The notes: generated from the sequence alone by a model not told the origin. Shown: positions 11,560 to 22,340, numbered from the stretch's first letter. The stretch is 64,000 nt of DNA from Artemia franciscana (GCF_032884065.1 NC_088883.1:28037355-28101354); one strand, 5' to 3'. Program-made: numbers and translations.

Positions 11560-12540
11560 TAATAGATTTCTACGTGAACATATATGTCTTAAATATCTTT
11601 AATGACGTCACCGTCATAGCAAAAATGACGACAATTAACTTCATGACGTCAGCCGACACAGAAACATGACGTCACCTGATCCACAGACAGACACACAGAC
11701 AGACAACTTATTTTTATATATATAGATTTCTGTCAAATCTCCCCAGTGTAACATTTCCCCTGGAAATTTTACCTCATCCCCCAGAAATTTCCCTCCCCAA
11801 GGAAGATTTACCCTGTAGAAATCCACCCCACCCCCCCCCCCAAAAAAAAAGGTCTGTATACTTCCTAATAACAACTAATATACTCAAAACAATACAAATT
11901 TTAACTCACAGGCCTCTTCCCATGGACTATAGGGGGGGGTATTTTACCCCTAAAGACATAGTAAATTGATTTTTCAATTTTATTGAACAAATTGGATATT
12001 TCAAAATTTTGATCAGATAACTTTGGGGAATAAGGGGTGTAGGTGTGGGTCTTGTTGCCCTCTAATCTTTTTGGTTACTTAAAAAGGGCGCTAGAACTTT
12101 TATTTTTTGTTTGAATGCACCCTCTCCCAATCTTCTAGGACAATTATTTTAATACCCCTGTAAAAAATAAATAAACACGCATCCGTGATCGGTGTTCTGG
12201 CAAAAGAAGAAAAATTCAACATTTTGCAGATAGGAGCTTGAAACTTCTACAGTAGGGTTCTCTGTTACGGTGAATATGATGGCGTGATTTTTATTAAGAT
12301 TCCTTGAATTTTAGGGGGTGTTTCCCTCCTATTTCAAAAGTCTGGCAATTTTTTTTAGGCTCGTAACTTTTGATAGGTGAAACTAAACTTGATGAGTCTT
12401 ATATATTTGGAATCCACATAATAAGTTGATTCTTTAGTTATATCTATTAATATTAAAATTCTGCTTTTTAGAGTTTCGGTTACTATTGAGCCGAGTCCCT
12501 CATTACTTACAGTTCTTTACCACGAATTATTTGATACCAG

Positions 12541-12683
12541 ACCAACATATTAAAGAGATTATTGCTGATTAAAAGAATATGATTGCTGTGATTAAGGTAA
12601 GAAATCAGATCAGTAGTTCGTTTCGTATTAAATTGGGAGTTCAGTAGGGTCACTTTCTATCCCCATTTTAAATGGAGCATTTT
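12541..12683 (+). pseudogene. Non-LTR reverse transcriptase fragment in copy A
   Basis: The translation gives IAVIKVRNQISSSFRIKLGV and LSPF, matching the stretch before the catalytic motif in LINE reverse transcriptases. The copy in duplicate B continues further (19380-19697) to the catalytic CADDLSIL. Here the fragment stops at the duplication edge. Confidence 0.55.
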
Positions 12684-12934
12684 AGATAAGATAAGATATT
12701 TATTTCAAAAAGACTATCTCAAGCCCTCAAAGGGCCGAATTCGGACTTTGGAGTCGACTAACAAAGCAAACAAAGCAAAAAACACTAACACTAATAAAGC
12801 AGTAACAAAGCAAAAAAAAATAATAATAATAATAATAATGAATAATCAAATTATGAGTAAAAAAAAAAAACAAACAAAAAAAAAACAAAAAAAAAACGGT
12901 CAAACTAAACTTGAACAAATGCAAGTCAGAAAAT
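12684..12934. repeat. A-rich low-complexity spacer between duplication copies
   Basis: After GATAAGATAAGATATTTATTTC the sequence becomes AACAAAGCAAAC-like and then (AAT)n and (CAAAA)n. ORFs on both strands are low-complexity artefacts. The junction lies within A-rich sequence. Confidence 0.6.
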
Positions 12935-13251
12935 TTTTTATTTATTCCTTAAAGTCTTAATACTTCTTAATCTATTAAAGTTAAAAAAGTTAAAACATTT
13001 AAAATGTGTTTTGTTTTCAGTAACGTGTAAATTATGTTCTGGTCTTGAGAAGGTGTTGGGGTTGTCAGACTTATTCATATATTTTTTTTTTCGCTCGTTT
13101 TGAATTTGACACGGTTATTTATTGTAATTTTTGTTCATTTTTGGTTTAGATTATTTATAGTTTTACTCTACAAAAAGATCCAATGATTCTTCTAGTAATA
13201 ATTGGCCTGCAACACTAAATAGCTGCTAATATTACAGAGTACTAATAGGTT

Positions 13252-13560
13252 GTAAAGAAAACGGCATTAGAGCTCACATTCCCTACCGCAGGTACTATTC
13301 TCCATTTCTTGGCACTTCAGCCAGGAAATGTGATGGGAGGTTTGGGGGCAACCATCCTGTGCTTCCGCACATCCCTCCTGTTTACTTTCCCCAGATTTCT
13401 CCAGGTCAAATTTTAAAGCTGGTCGCCTCTGTCTGAGCTTACAGAATTACGCTAGTGACCCCCGTCCCAAACTAAATAATTGGGTACAACAGGATTCGAA
13501 CCCTCTCCCTCTCAGACAAAGGATCTTAAATCCAACACACCAACCCACTCGGCCAGGGTA
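13252..13560 (-). mobile_element. SINE copy S2
   Basis: Duplicate of S1 with a few substitutions. The tRNA-like head is at the right end (minus strand GGCCGAGTGGG) and the body matches S1 throughout. Confidence 0.8.
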
Positions 13561-13769
13561 CTTATTCTAAAACAATCGTGTTATTTTGTGATTAAACAAA
13601 GGAACTGAATAAGGAACTGACTCAGTGAATTACTGAATAGAGTAATTCATTATATTGCAGCAGTGTGACTTTTGAAGTGAGAGAGGGTATACTAAAATAA
13701 GTTTTATTTTTGATAATTTAAAGCTAATATGCTTAAACAAGTTAGATCTACCAGTCTAGTTTTTTCTAG

Positions 13770-14096
13770 GTTATCTTGGTGGTTCTCGGAGCAGCGATGA
13801 TTTTGGCACAAGAAACAATTCCTAAGCGAATACAAGTTGAGAGGCAAGATGAAGGATTGACAACTTCTGAAATAAATTTACCAGTTGAAGAAGGTATGGA
13901 AGGCGTTGGTACCCATTACCAAAACTACTACCCCCCTAGTTATCGTCACTACTACCCTTCATATAATTATGGTAGTTATGTAAGGTCATCAAACTGGTCT
14001 AGTTCGAAGGATCCACCCCTTCCAAAGGGTTTATATTGGAGGGAGTTAAAGGGTTATTATTATTCTCAAGGGGCTTTGTTACCCCTAAACCCCTGA
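13770..14096 (+). CDS. Secreted tyrosine-rich protein, terminal exon (paralogue B)
   Basis: Same layout as 7237-7569: acceptor TTTTTTCTAG, then VILVVLGAAMILAQE (signal-peptide end), a PKR dibasic site, an EEGMEGVGTH linker and a Tyr-rich tail (QNYYPPSYRHYYPSYNYGSY), ending GALLPLNP then TGA. Between the two paralogues nearly every difference I see changes an amino acid (N/I, K/N, H/P, N/H, S/N and a rebuilt C-terminus). I count only one or two silent changes, and the length differences are whole codons. Both frames remain open. The first exon was not located. It is either a functional fast-evolving secreted peptide or a relaxed duplicate. Confidence 0.6.
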   Translation, partial: VILVVLGAAMILAQETIPKRIQVERQDEGLTTSEINLPVEEGMEGVGTHYQNYYPPSYRHYYPSYNYGSYVRSSNWSSSKDPPLPKGLYWRELKGYYYSQGALLPLNP

Positions 14097-14311
14097 GGAT
14101 AGACATAATGAAGAAGGAAAAGAGGAGTTGAAGGGAGGAGGTCAAAATTATAGAGGTGCTGGTGTATTATTGCTGGTGTATGTTTCTTTGTTTGTTTTTT
14201 TGACAATGAAATCGTTTATAGCTACATAATTCTAACATTTTAGAAGGAAGTACAGTCCAATTTTATTTTCAAAGACTGTCAAGTTTCATTTTCCATACTG
14301 ATTTCTTTCAG

Positions 14312-14463
14312 GACTCCCCATTCCGCCACAAGATCTTTCCTCTGTACCCATCTCTAAAAAGGAGATCCCGCTTGCGTGTCCTCATTGTGGTATAAGGGAG
14401 TATCGTTCACGAGTTTGCCTCGCCAAAAATTTCATAACGAACGGTGCTGCGTTGCGACTTTGA
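14312..14463 (+). other. Possible small exon, paralogue of 7763-7908
   Basis: It follows TTTCTTTCAG and is open as LPIPPQDLSSVPISKKEI, then ACPHCGIREYRSRVCLAK, to TGA at 14461. The CPHC pair is CPHS in the other copy. Weak evidence for coding, as noted there. Confidence 0.2.
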
Positions 14464-15867
14464 GGAGCGACGCGCCTTGAAAAAATTATAGCCTAGTAGA
14501 CAACACAAAATACTTATGATAAGTTTTAAGAGAAGAAAAGTGGGGTTTTGGGAAGGGTAGAAGATATGATGGCCAAACTTTCACTCTTAGATTAATACTT
14601 GAGAAGGACCTGAGTCATCAAACACCTTTATTCCCCAGTTTTATTGATCATGAATAAGCGTTAGATTTGGCTTACAGAAGAGCCTTAACAAAGGTATTAT
14701 TCTTGTATGGTATTAAATAAATAAAAAAAAAAATTTTAAGAGACATTAAAACTCAAAATGAAAAGAAATTATTTTTTATATGAAGCGAGCTGTCCCCTCC
14801 TCAACGCCTCGCTCTTTACACTAAAGTTTTTATTGTTTATAAAGTAGAGTTGTGACAAAGAGTCAAACTTTAGTTTAAAGAGTGAGGCGTTGAGGGTGGG
14901 GGGGGGGAAGCCCCTTTCATATACAGGATAATGTTTGTTCGTCTTAAATTTTAATGTCACTCCTTACTTTTAGTTGAAAAACTTCTTTTTTTATATTTAA
15001 TTTCTGAACTTTTTTCAACTAAAGCAGGTTCAAGTTTGGCTCACTTTTTATGAAAAGTAAAACAATTCTTGTTTTACTTTTCTTGTTAAAGTGTTCAGAA
15101 GGGGCTGCTCCCTCCTTAACACCTCAATCTTTACGCAAAAGATGTTAGCACTATAAAAGAAAAGCTTCCAATTCTAATTAAACGGCCCCCGTGTTTCAGT
15201 AGCCACTGTTAAAAAATACGGACAAACATTCAAACTTTATCGTAAAGAGCAAGGTATTGAGGAGGGGGCAACTCTTCATATAGGGAACATTTTTTCTTCT
15301 TTTTTCAAATAATGCCCGTAAATTTGGCTCACCCTCTATGAAATATACCCCTCTCCCTCCTGAAAATCTCCTCTGTAGAAATTTCATCCAGCAGAAAGTG
15401 TACCCTTCCCATCAAATTCCTTACTAGACAGTTCCATCCTCGCTGAGCATCTTCCCTCTCTGCTAAAATCCTAGCGGACGATTCAGCCTGAAAATATATC
15501 CTTTGCAGTCTTTCATTTGTATAAGACTTTAATCACTAATCGGTTTCTTGATCATTCCATAAATGCCCCCTTCAGCAGAAAATAAAAACTCGGAAATCAA
15601 AACACGTAAAAAATAGCTCACGGATAATTAACCCAGAACATATCCACAAGGAAAATTTAGCAAAAAGAATGCAAGACAATTAAAAATAATTCCATATAGA
15701 TATTCTGTCAAATCTCCCCAGTGTAACATTTCCCCTGGAAATATCTCCCCCTCCCCCAGAAATTTCCCTCCCCAAGGAAGATTCACCGTATAAATCCATC
15801 CTATGCACACGCCCCCACCTGAAAAAGGTCTTTATATTTCCCAATAAAAAATAATATACTCAAAACA

Positions 15868-18123
15868 AAAGCTAACAGCTCACATGGCACTTGTGACAAG
15901 GTCGGATGAGCCAAGAGCCAAGAGCTCATATGGCATAAGCTCTAGAAAAATTCTAAGAATCAATACATCAATTTAAAAGGAAATTCAGAAGCTTATTGCC
16001 GTTCGTTTTCCAAGATTTCCGGTTTTCCCCTTCACCCCCCCCCAAGTCACCAGATCTGGTCAGGATTACAATAAGAGCTCTGATACATGGTTTCCTTCTA
16101 AATATCAAATTTAAAAAAAAACACACGAACGGTCCCCCGTTCTTAAGTTAAAAATACCTCAATTTTTCTAATTTTTTCGAATTAACACCCCCTCCAACTC
16201 CCCCAAAGAGAGCAAATTCAGTCCAGTTTATGTCAATCACGTATCTAGGACTTGTGCATATTCTTCCCACCAAGTGCCATCCTGATCTCTCCGTTCTAAG
16301 CTTTTCCAAGATTTCCAGTTCCCCCCAAATCCCGCCAATGACGCTGGATCCGGTCAGGATTTAAAATAAAAGCTCTGAGACATGAGTTCCTTTAGAATTA
16401 ACCCTCCCTCCAACTCCCCCAAAGGGGAAGAATCCGTTCCAGTTATGTCAGTCACGTATCTAGAACTTGTGCTTATTTTTCCCACCAAGTTTCAACCAGA
16501 TCCCTCCACCCTAAGCGTTTCCCAATATTTTAATGTTCCCCCCTACAACTCACCACAATGTTATTGGATCCGGTCGGATCCAACATATCAAATTTCATTA
16601 TATCAAATCATTATATCAAATCATTCATTATAATCATATATCAATATATCAAATAAATCATATATCAAATCATTATATCACTACATATCAAATTTCATTA
16701 TGATCCGGTCCCCCGTTTGTAAGTTAAAAATACCTCAATTTTTCTAACTTTTCTAATTTTTCCGAATTAACACCCCCTCCCAACTCCCCCAAAGAGAGCA
16801 GATTCAGTCTGGTTTTGTCAATCACGTATCTAGGACTTCTGTTTATTCTTCCCACCAAGTTTCATCCTGATCTCTTCGCTTTAAGCGTTTTCCAAGATTT
16901 CCGATCCCCCCCCCCAATTCCTCCCAACAACATTGGGTCCGGTTAGGATTTAAATTAAGACATCTGAGTTACGATGTCCTTCTATATATGAATATCATTA
17001 AGATCCGATCACTCCTTCGTAAGTTAAAAATAACTCGTTTTTTCTAATTTTTCAGAATTAACTCTCCCTCCAATTCCTCCAAGGAGAGCCAATCCGTTCT
17101 GGTTATGTCAATCACCTATCTAGGACTTGTGCTTAATTTTCTCACCAAGTTTCATCCCGATCCCTCCACTTTAAGCGTTTTCCAAGATTTTAGGTCCCCC
17201 CTCCAAATCCCCCAGTGTCACTGGATCCAGTCATGATTTAAACCAAGAGCTCTGAGACACAATATTCTTCTAAATATCAAATTTCATTCAGATCTGTTCA
17301 CCCGTTCGTAAGTTAAAAATGCCTCAGTTTTTCTATTTTTTTCCGAATCAACACCCCCTCCGATTCCCCAGAGAGAGCATATTCAGTCCGGTTATATCAA
17401 TAACGTATCTAGGACTTCGGCTTATTCTCCTCACAAAGTTTCATCCTGATCTCTCCACTCTAAGCGTTTTCCGAGATCCCCCCAACTCCCCCAATGACAC
17501 TGGATTCGGTTGGGATCTAAAATGTGAGATCTGAGTTACGGGGTCTTTCTAAAAATGAAATTTCACTAAGATCCGATCACTTCTTCGTAAGTTAAAAATA
17601 CTTCATTTTTTCTAATTTTTCAGAATTAACTCTCCCCCCCCCCAACTCCTCCAAAGAGAGCAAATCCAATCCAGTTATATCAATTACGTATCTAGAACTT
17701 GTGTTTATTTTTCCCATCAAGTTTTATCCCGATCCGTCCACTCTAAGCCTTTTCTAAGAATTTAGATCCCCCCTTCAACTCCCCCCAATGTCACCAGATC
17801 CAGTTGGGATTAAAAAAAGAGCTCTGATAAACGATATCCTTCTAAATATGATATTTCATTAAGTTTCGATCACCTGTTCGTAATTTAAAAATACCTCATT
17901 TTTTCTAATTTTCCCCATTTAACCGTCCTCCCACCTCCCCCCCCCCCAGATGATCGAGTCGGTGAAACGCCTATTTCTAATTTAATCTGGTCCTATCCCT
18001 GATGTGCCTGCCAAATTTCATCGTCCTTGCTTATCTGGAAGTGCCTAAACTAGCAAAACCGGGACCGAAAGACTGACAGAATTTGCGATCGCTATATGCA
18101 ACTTGGTATTTACCAAGTGCCAT
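15868..18123 (+). mobile_element. T2: tandem-repeat element with inverted ends
   Basis: The left end is AAAGCTAACAGCTCACATGG and the right end ACCAAGTGCCAT. The empty site in copy A (TCAAAACAATACAAATTT near 11884) shows insertion with possible ACA or AACA duplication on both sides. The interior holds about seven units of 284-294 bp (anchor TAAGCGTTTTCCAAGATT at about 16003, 16297, 16511, 16883, 17175, 17461 and 17745); one is shortened and one enlarged by a TATCAAAT array at about 16570-16690. The right end carries GCGATCGC and a hairpin (ACTTGGTATTTACCAAGT). ORFs are shadows of the repeat. The family name is unknown to me. Confidence 0.8.
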
Positions 18124-18679
18124 AACAATGCAAATTTTAACTCACAGGCCTCTTCCCATGGGCTATGGGGTTATTTTACACCTAAAGACATAGTAAATTG
18201 ATTTTTCAATTTTTAATGAACAAAACGGATATCTCAAAATGCTGATCAGATAACTTTGGGGAATAAGGGGAGTAGGAAAGGGTCTAGTTGCCCTCTAATA
18301 TTTTTGGCTACTTAAAAAGGGCACTAGAACCTTTATTTTTGTTCGAAGGCACATTCTCCCAATCTTCTGAGACAATTATTTTAATACCCCTGGAATAACA
18401 CCTGGAAATAAACACTCATCTGTGATCGCTCTTCTGGTAAAAATAGAAAAATTCAACATTCTTGCATATAGGAGCTTGAGACTTCTACAGTACGGTTCTC
18501 TGTTACGGTGAATATGATGGCGTGATTTTTATTAAGATTCCTCCAATTTTCGTTTTTTTTCCTCCTATTTCAAAAGTCTGGCATTTTTTTTAGGCTCGTA
18601 GCTTTTGACGGGTTAAACTAAACTTGATGAATCTTATTCATTTGGAATTCACATAATAAGTTGATTCTTTAGATATATT

Positions 18680-19283
18680 TAATAAAAAAAAACAAGTTTT
18701 TTTTTAACTGAAAGTAAGGAGCGATATTAAAACTTAAAACGAACAAAAATTACTCCGTATATGAAAGGAACTGTTCCCTCCTCAACTCCCCGCTCTTTAC
18801 GCTAAAGTTTGACTCTTTCTATCAACTCTACTTTTTTAAAACAGTAAAAAACTTCATTAAGTTTAGATCAAAAGTTACGAGCCTGATAAAATTTGCCTTA
18901 TTCTAGAAAATAGGGGAAACATCCCTTAAAAGTCATTACATCTTAACGAAAATCACACCATCAGGTTCAGCATATCAGAGAACCCTACTGTAGAAGTTTC
19001 AAGCTCCTATCTACAAAAATGTGGAATTTCTGCATTTTTTGCCACAAGACGGATCACGGGTGCGTGTTTATTTGTTTGTTTTTTGTTTTTTTTCCCCAGG
19101 GGTAATCGTATCAACCCAGTTGTCCTAGAATGTCGTGAGACATGATACTTATATATTTAAAATCAGCATTAAAATGCGATTCTTTTGATGTAGATATTGT
19201 TATAAAAATTCCGTTTTTTAGAGTTTCGGTTACTATTGAGCCGGGTCGCTCCTTCCTACAGTTCGTTACCACGAACTGTTTGA
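18680..19283 (-). mobile_element. Short deletion derivative of the E element
   Basis: It starts with an A-rich end followed by AACTGAAAGTAAGGAGCGA and half a P hairpin. E interior in the opposite sense follows, and it ends with GAGCCGGGTCGCTCC and ACCACGAACTGTTTGA. Copy A is uninterrupted here (TTATATCTATTAATATT), so both ends of the family are fixed by an empty site. Its insertion into an older E element is nested. Confidence 0.8.
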
Positions 19284-19379
19284 TCTATTAATACTAAAAT
19301 TCCATTTTTAAAAATTTCGGTTACTATTGAGCCGAATCCCTCCTTACTTACAGTTTTTTTACTACGAATTATTTGATAC

Positions 19380-19697
19380 AAACCAACATATCAAAGGGAT
19401 TATTGCTGTTTAAAAGAATATGATTGCTGTGGTTAAGGTAAGAAATCAGATCAGTAGTTCGTTTTGTATTAAATTGGAAGTTCACCAGAGCTACTTTCTA
19501 TCCCCATTTTAAATGGAACATTTTGATCGACTTAGTCTTAAGGAGCACAGCACAATCAAATGGGGAGGTAAAATTCTCGTGGACTTAGATTGTGCTGATG
19601 ATTTAAGCATCCTAAATGAAAGTGCTACCGAAATGAATGAACTTCTAGAGAATTAGCGAGTTCGAGGTACAAGAATAGGACTGAAAATCAAAATTCC
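19380..19697 (+). pseudogene. Non-LTR reverse transcriptase fragment
   Basis: The reading IAVVKVRNQISSSFCIKLEV, then IKWGGKILVDLDCADDLSIL and NESATEMNELLEN, matches the palm of a LINE reverse transcriptase. CADD stands at the usual YADD position. At least two stops interrupt it and neither end of the LINE is present. Part of it is in the duplicated segment (12541-12683). The clade is not resolved from this fragment. Confidence 0.7.
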
Positions 19698-19719
19698 ATG
19701 GTAACAAACTGTTAAAAAA

Positions 19720-19970
19720 GAGCGACCCGGTTCAACATTAACCGAAAGTCTAAGAAACGTAGTTTTGTTACCAATTTATGCTGATTTCAAATAGATGAGT
19801 TCTATTAAGTTTAGTTTCACCCATCAAAGGTTACGAGCCTGAAAAAAAACTGCCTTATTTTTGAAAATAAAGAAACATCCCCTAAAAGTCACAGAATCTT
19901 AATGAAAATCACACCATCAAATTAAATGTGTCAGAGAACCCTACTGTAGATATTTCAGATGTTTAGGTTT
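19720..19970 (+). repeat. E-element terminal fragment
   Basis: It begins GAGCGACCCGGTTCAACATT and follows the E consensus through TTACGAGCCTGAAAA to CAGAGAACCCTACTGTAGA. Truncated on both sides. Confidence 0.65.
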
Positions 19971-20154
19971 TTAAGTTCAATGTTTAGATTTTTAAGGATG
20001 GACCAGTGTGGCGCGTGGGTTGTCATTTATCCAAAGAGGGGAGGTTTTGGGGTTTCACCACTGTTTCCTTTCTCTTTCAGATAAATGCCCTGTTTTTGTT
20101 TCCGTAATTATATTTGTTTAGATCCCTGTAGTATAATTTTCAATGATAAGTTAA

Positions 20155-21808
20155 AGTCTCGTTGCCAAGCTAGATTATTTAGTAACAAGTAAACTTGCGA
20201 GTTAAATTCTATTTTCGTCTTCCTGGTCTGGGCCAATGAAAGATAATGTTATGCGAAAAAAGCGAGGGATCTGAACTTTGATTTAGCGAATTGGCCATGG
20301 CCAATTTAAGGTCCACCCCTACAAAAAGTGTATTTGCGCAGAAGTGGTGTTTTGTTTTGAGTCTAAATTGACCTCTAAAAAGACCCTGTTTAGGGAGTTT
20401 ATATATGTGTGTTTTGTCAAGTGATCTTTGGAAGAATACAAGTAAGCCACTTTATACAGCCTTTGAAGTTTATTTTTGCGGATTGGCCACGGCCAATTTA
20501 AGGTCCACCCCTGCAAAAAGTGCTTTTGTACAGAAGTGGTGTTTGTTTTGAGTCTGCATCGAGACCCCGTTTAGCGAGTCTGTTTTTTTCAGAGCTGATA
20601 CATGTGCGTTTGGTCAAGTGACCTTTGGAAGAATACAAGTTAGCTATTCTATACAGTCGTGTGGGATTATTATTCCAAGAAGCCAGGCAGTCACAGAATC
20701 TTCAGGAAAATCACACCATCAAATTAAATGTATCAGAGAACCCTATTGTAGATGTTTCAAGGTTCTATCTGGAAAAAAATTTGGAGTTTGCCTTTTTTGA
20801 AAGAAGAAAATCACAGATGCATGCTTATTTGTTGTTTTTTCTCCCAGGGTGATCGTATCGACCCAGTGGTCCCAGAATATCGTGGGAGGGCTCATAAGCT
20901 GTAATACCCTTTTTGAGAGACCAAAATATTACAGGGCAATTATTGCAATGGTAACCACGGTTGCTACCAGATAGTGGCTCAGAAATGGTGCTGCACCAAT
21001 TATAGGAGGGGAAGGCTTCGCTGCCACCAAATAATATAATGGAATGCCTCGTGGTTACCACTACTATACCGTAAATATAGAGTATTTTAGTACCCTTTTA
21101 CGTTATACCCTGCTTCAGGGTATGGTAACGTGATCAAATGATTAAATGGGCCAAACTCTGGGCCAAAGGTGCACCCAATCTGGCTCACCACTAATATCTC
21201 AAGCAATCTCTTTGGACGGTAAACAAGCCCCCCTGTTAATGTACTAGTGATGGTATTTCTTGCGAATTCTTTTCCTACCCTGCCTGGGTTCCTGGAATGA
21301 AAATCTCACACGGCTGTATAAATTAGCTTTCTTGTATTCTTCTAAATGTCACTTGACAAAACTCACATATGTCAACTCTGGAAAAAACACCTCCCTAAAT
21401 CTCCCTAAACGGGGTCTCAATATAGACTCAAAACAAAACACTACTTCTGTACAAAAGCACTTTCTGCAGGGGTGGACCTTAAATTGGCCCTGGCCAATCT
21501 GCTAAAACAAAGTTCAAATCCCTGGCTTTTTTCGCATAACATTATCTTTCAATGACCCACATAGACAAATATATAAGACAAAAATAGAATTATATAATAA
21601 TAATAAAGAATTATAAATAGAATTATATAAGACAAAAATATAAGACAAAAATATATAAGACAAAAATAGAAAATAGAATAAAAATAGAAAAATAGGTAGA
21701 CAAAAATAGAAAATAGAATAAAAATAGAAAAATAGGTAGACAAAAATAGAATTTAACTTGAAAGCTTATTTATTGCAAAATAATCTAGCTTAGCAACGAG
21801 ACTTATAT
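20155..21808. mobile_element. Foldback element with long inverted arms
   Basis: The left side, from TCTCGTTGCCAAGCTAGATT at 20157, reappears inverted at the right, ending AATCTAGCTTAGCAACGAGA near 21803. The arms share GTTAAATTCTATTTT, GGCCAATGAAAGATAATGTT and TAAGGTCCACCCCT. The left arm contains two tandem units (about 20290-20470 and 20480-20660), and the right arm is expanded by an (AGACAAAAATAGAAT)n run at 21566-21750. The centre holds an E fragment (20690-20900) and unrelated sequence. No transposase was seen. Unclassified. Confidence 0.7.
21566..21750. repeat. (GACAAAAATAGAAT)n minisatellite
   Basis: Imperfect tandem copies of GACAAAAATAGAAAATAGAA-like units expand what is a single unit on the other arm of the foldback element. 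The minus-strand Tyr/Phe ORF here is an artefact. Confidence 0.8.
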
Positions 21809-21859
21809 AGGTATCTATCTATAGGTATAGTCAAGGAGGCACACTCGTGCCTCTTTAAA

Positions 21860-22340
21860 GAGGCGAACCACGACAATGTTAAGCGATCTTCGGTTCCAGT
21901 GGTCGCAGAGGGATGGGGAGGGATGCATTTCGTAGCCCGAGCTCCAACTAAGTAACCTGCCAAATTTCATCCCCCTCTGATTTTTTCTTCATGGGGAAAA
22001 TCTGGCCGAAAGTTTCGACCACCCAACCCCCCCCCCTTTAACGTTGTCCGATCGGGCTGAAATTCACAAGTTAAGGTCCCCTAGGGCCCAGGAGCTTATC
22101 CGCGAAACTTCAGCTCGATCCGATAACTCCTTCCCTGTTTTCCAGAAACCACGCATAGCCACTTAATGTTCATATTCTCCTTTTGTTTTTTTTCTGCCAC
22201 GCCTACAGGTCACAGCCGACATCGGATCTGGGTGTACGAAGACTCATTCGACGCGGAATTCTCTAGTAATTTTCCTGGAAAGTTTCGTCGTAAAATCTTA
22301 ACCCCCCGATTTTCTAGCTTAGAAAAACTCATTTCCCCAT
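21860..22340. repeat. C-rich repeat resembling T-element units
   Basis: Phrases such as CAAATTTCATCCCC, GATCGGGCTGAAATTCACAAG and CTCGATCCGATAACTCC recur in the style of the T-element tandem units, but I could not align the whole block. No gene seen. Confidence 0.4.

Larger units (their letters stand above)
9142..11726 (-). mobile_element. Helitron H1, 2.6 kb, internally deleted
   Basis: On the minus strand it starts TCTATATATATAAAAATAAG (5' TC end at 11726) and ends with a strong GC hairpin (GGGGTGGCGCGAAGCGCCACCCC) and CAGCTAG at 9142. It lies between A (9141) and T (11727), the Helitron rule. The duplicated locus at about 15690 lacks it, giving an empty site. It encodes the tail of a Helitron helicase and a basic N-terminal-type ORF, but the Rep domain and the front of the helicase are missing, so it is not autonomous. 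It also carries a CCGGGACAC minisatellite. Confidence 0.9.
8161..12534 (-). mobile_element. Old E element in copy A, split by a Helitron
   Basis: The foldback (P) end lies at 8193-8425, with a second hairpin-like block at about 8530-8745. C-rich interior follows to 9141, then the inserted Helitron, then interior from 11727 to the other terminus ACCACGAATTATTTGA at 12534. Without the Helitron it is about 1.8 kb, the full E length. The same element is in copy B (14711-19376), so it predates the duplication. Confidence 0.75.
6388..12683 (+). repeat. Segmental duplication, copy A
   Basis: From ATTTATTCCTTAAAGTCTTA at about 6388 to GAGCATTTTAGA at 12683, the sequence is co-linear with 12935-19524. 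It carries a SINE, a Tyr-rich exon, an old E repeat and the start of a LINE RT fragment. Divergence by eye is a few percent, about three differences in 60 bases in the SINE. Removing the Helitron at 9142-11726 leaves about 3.7 kb, the same as copy B after removing its two insertions. The copies are in direct orientation with about 250 bp of A-rich sequence between them. Confidence 0.9.
14711..19376 (-). mobile_element. Old E element in copy B, split by T2 and a short E derivative
   Basis: P hairpin at about 14739-14971, second hairpin-like block at about 15090-15290, C-rich interior, T2 at 15868-18123, interior at 18124-18679, short E at 18680-19283, then the terminus ACTACGAATTATTTGA at 19376. 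Net length without the insertions is about 1.8 kb. Confidence 0.75.
12935..19524 (+). repeat. Segmental duplication, copy B
   Basis: Co-linear with 6388-12683. Specific to B are T2 at 15868-18123 and a short E derivative at 18680-19283; both sites are empty in copy A. The shared part ends at GAACATTTTGAT near 19524, where the LINE RT fragment continues only in B. Confidence 0.9.

Noticed and set aside
12727-12960. Lys/Asn- and Phe-rich ORFs on opposite strands
   Set aside because: Low-complexity A-rich spacer.
16382-17534. ORFs reading PTKFQPDPSTLSV and LTKFHPDLSTLSV
   Set aside because: They repeat with the T-element tandem units; the similarity is that of the DNA repeat.
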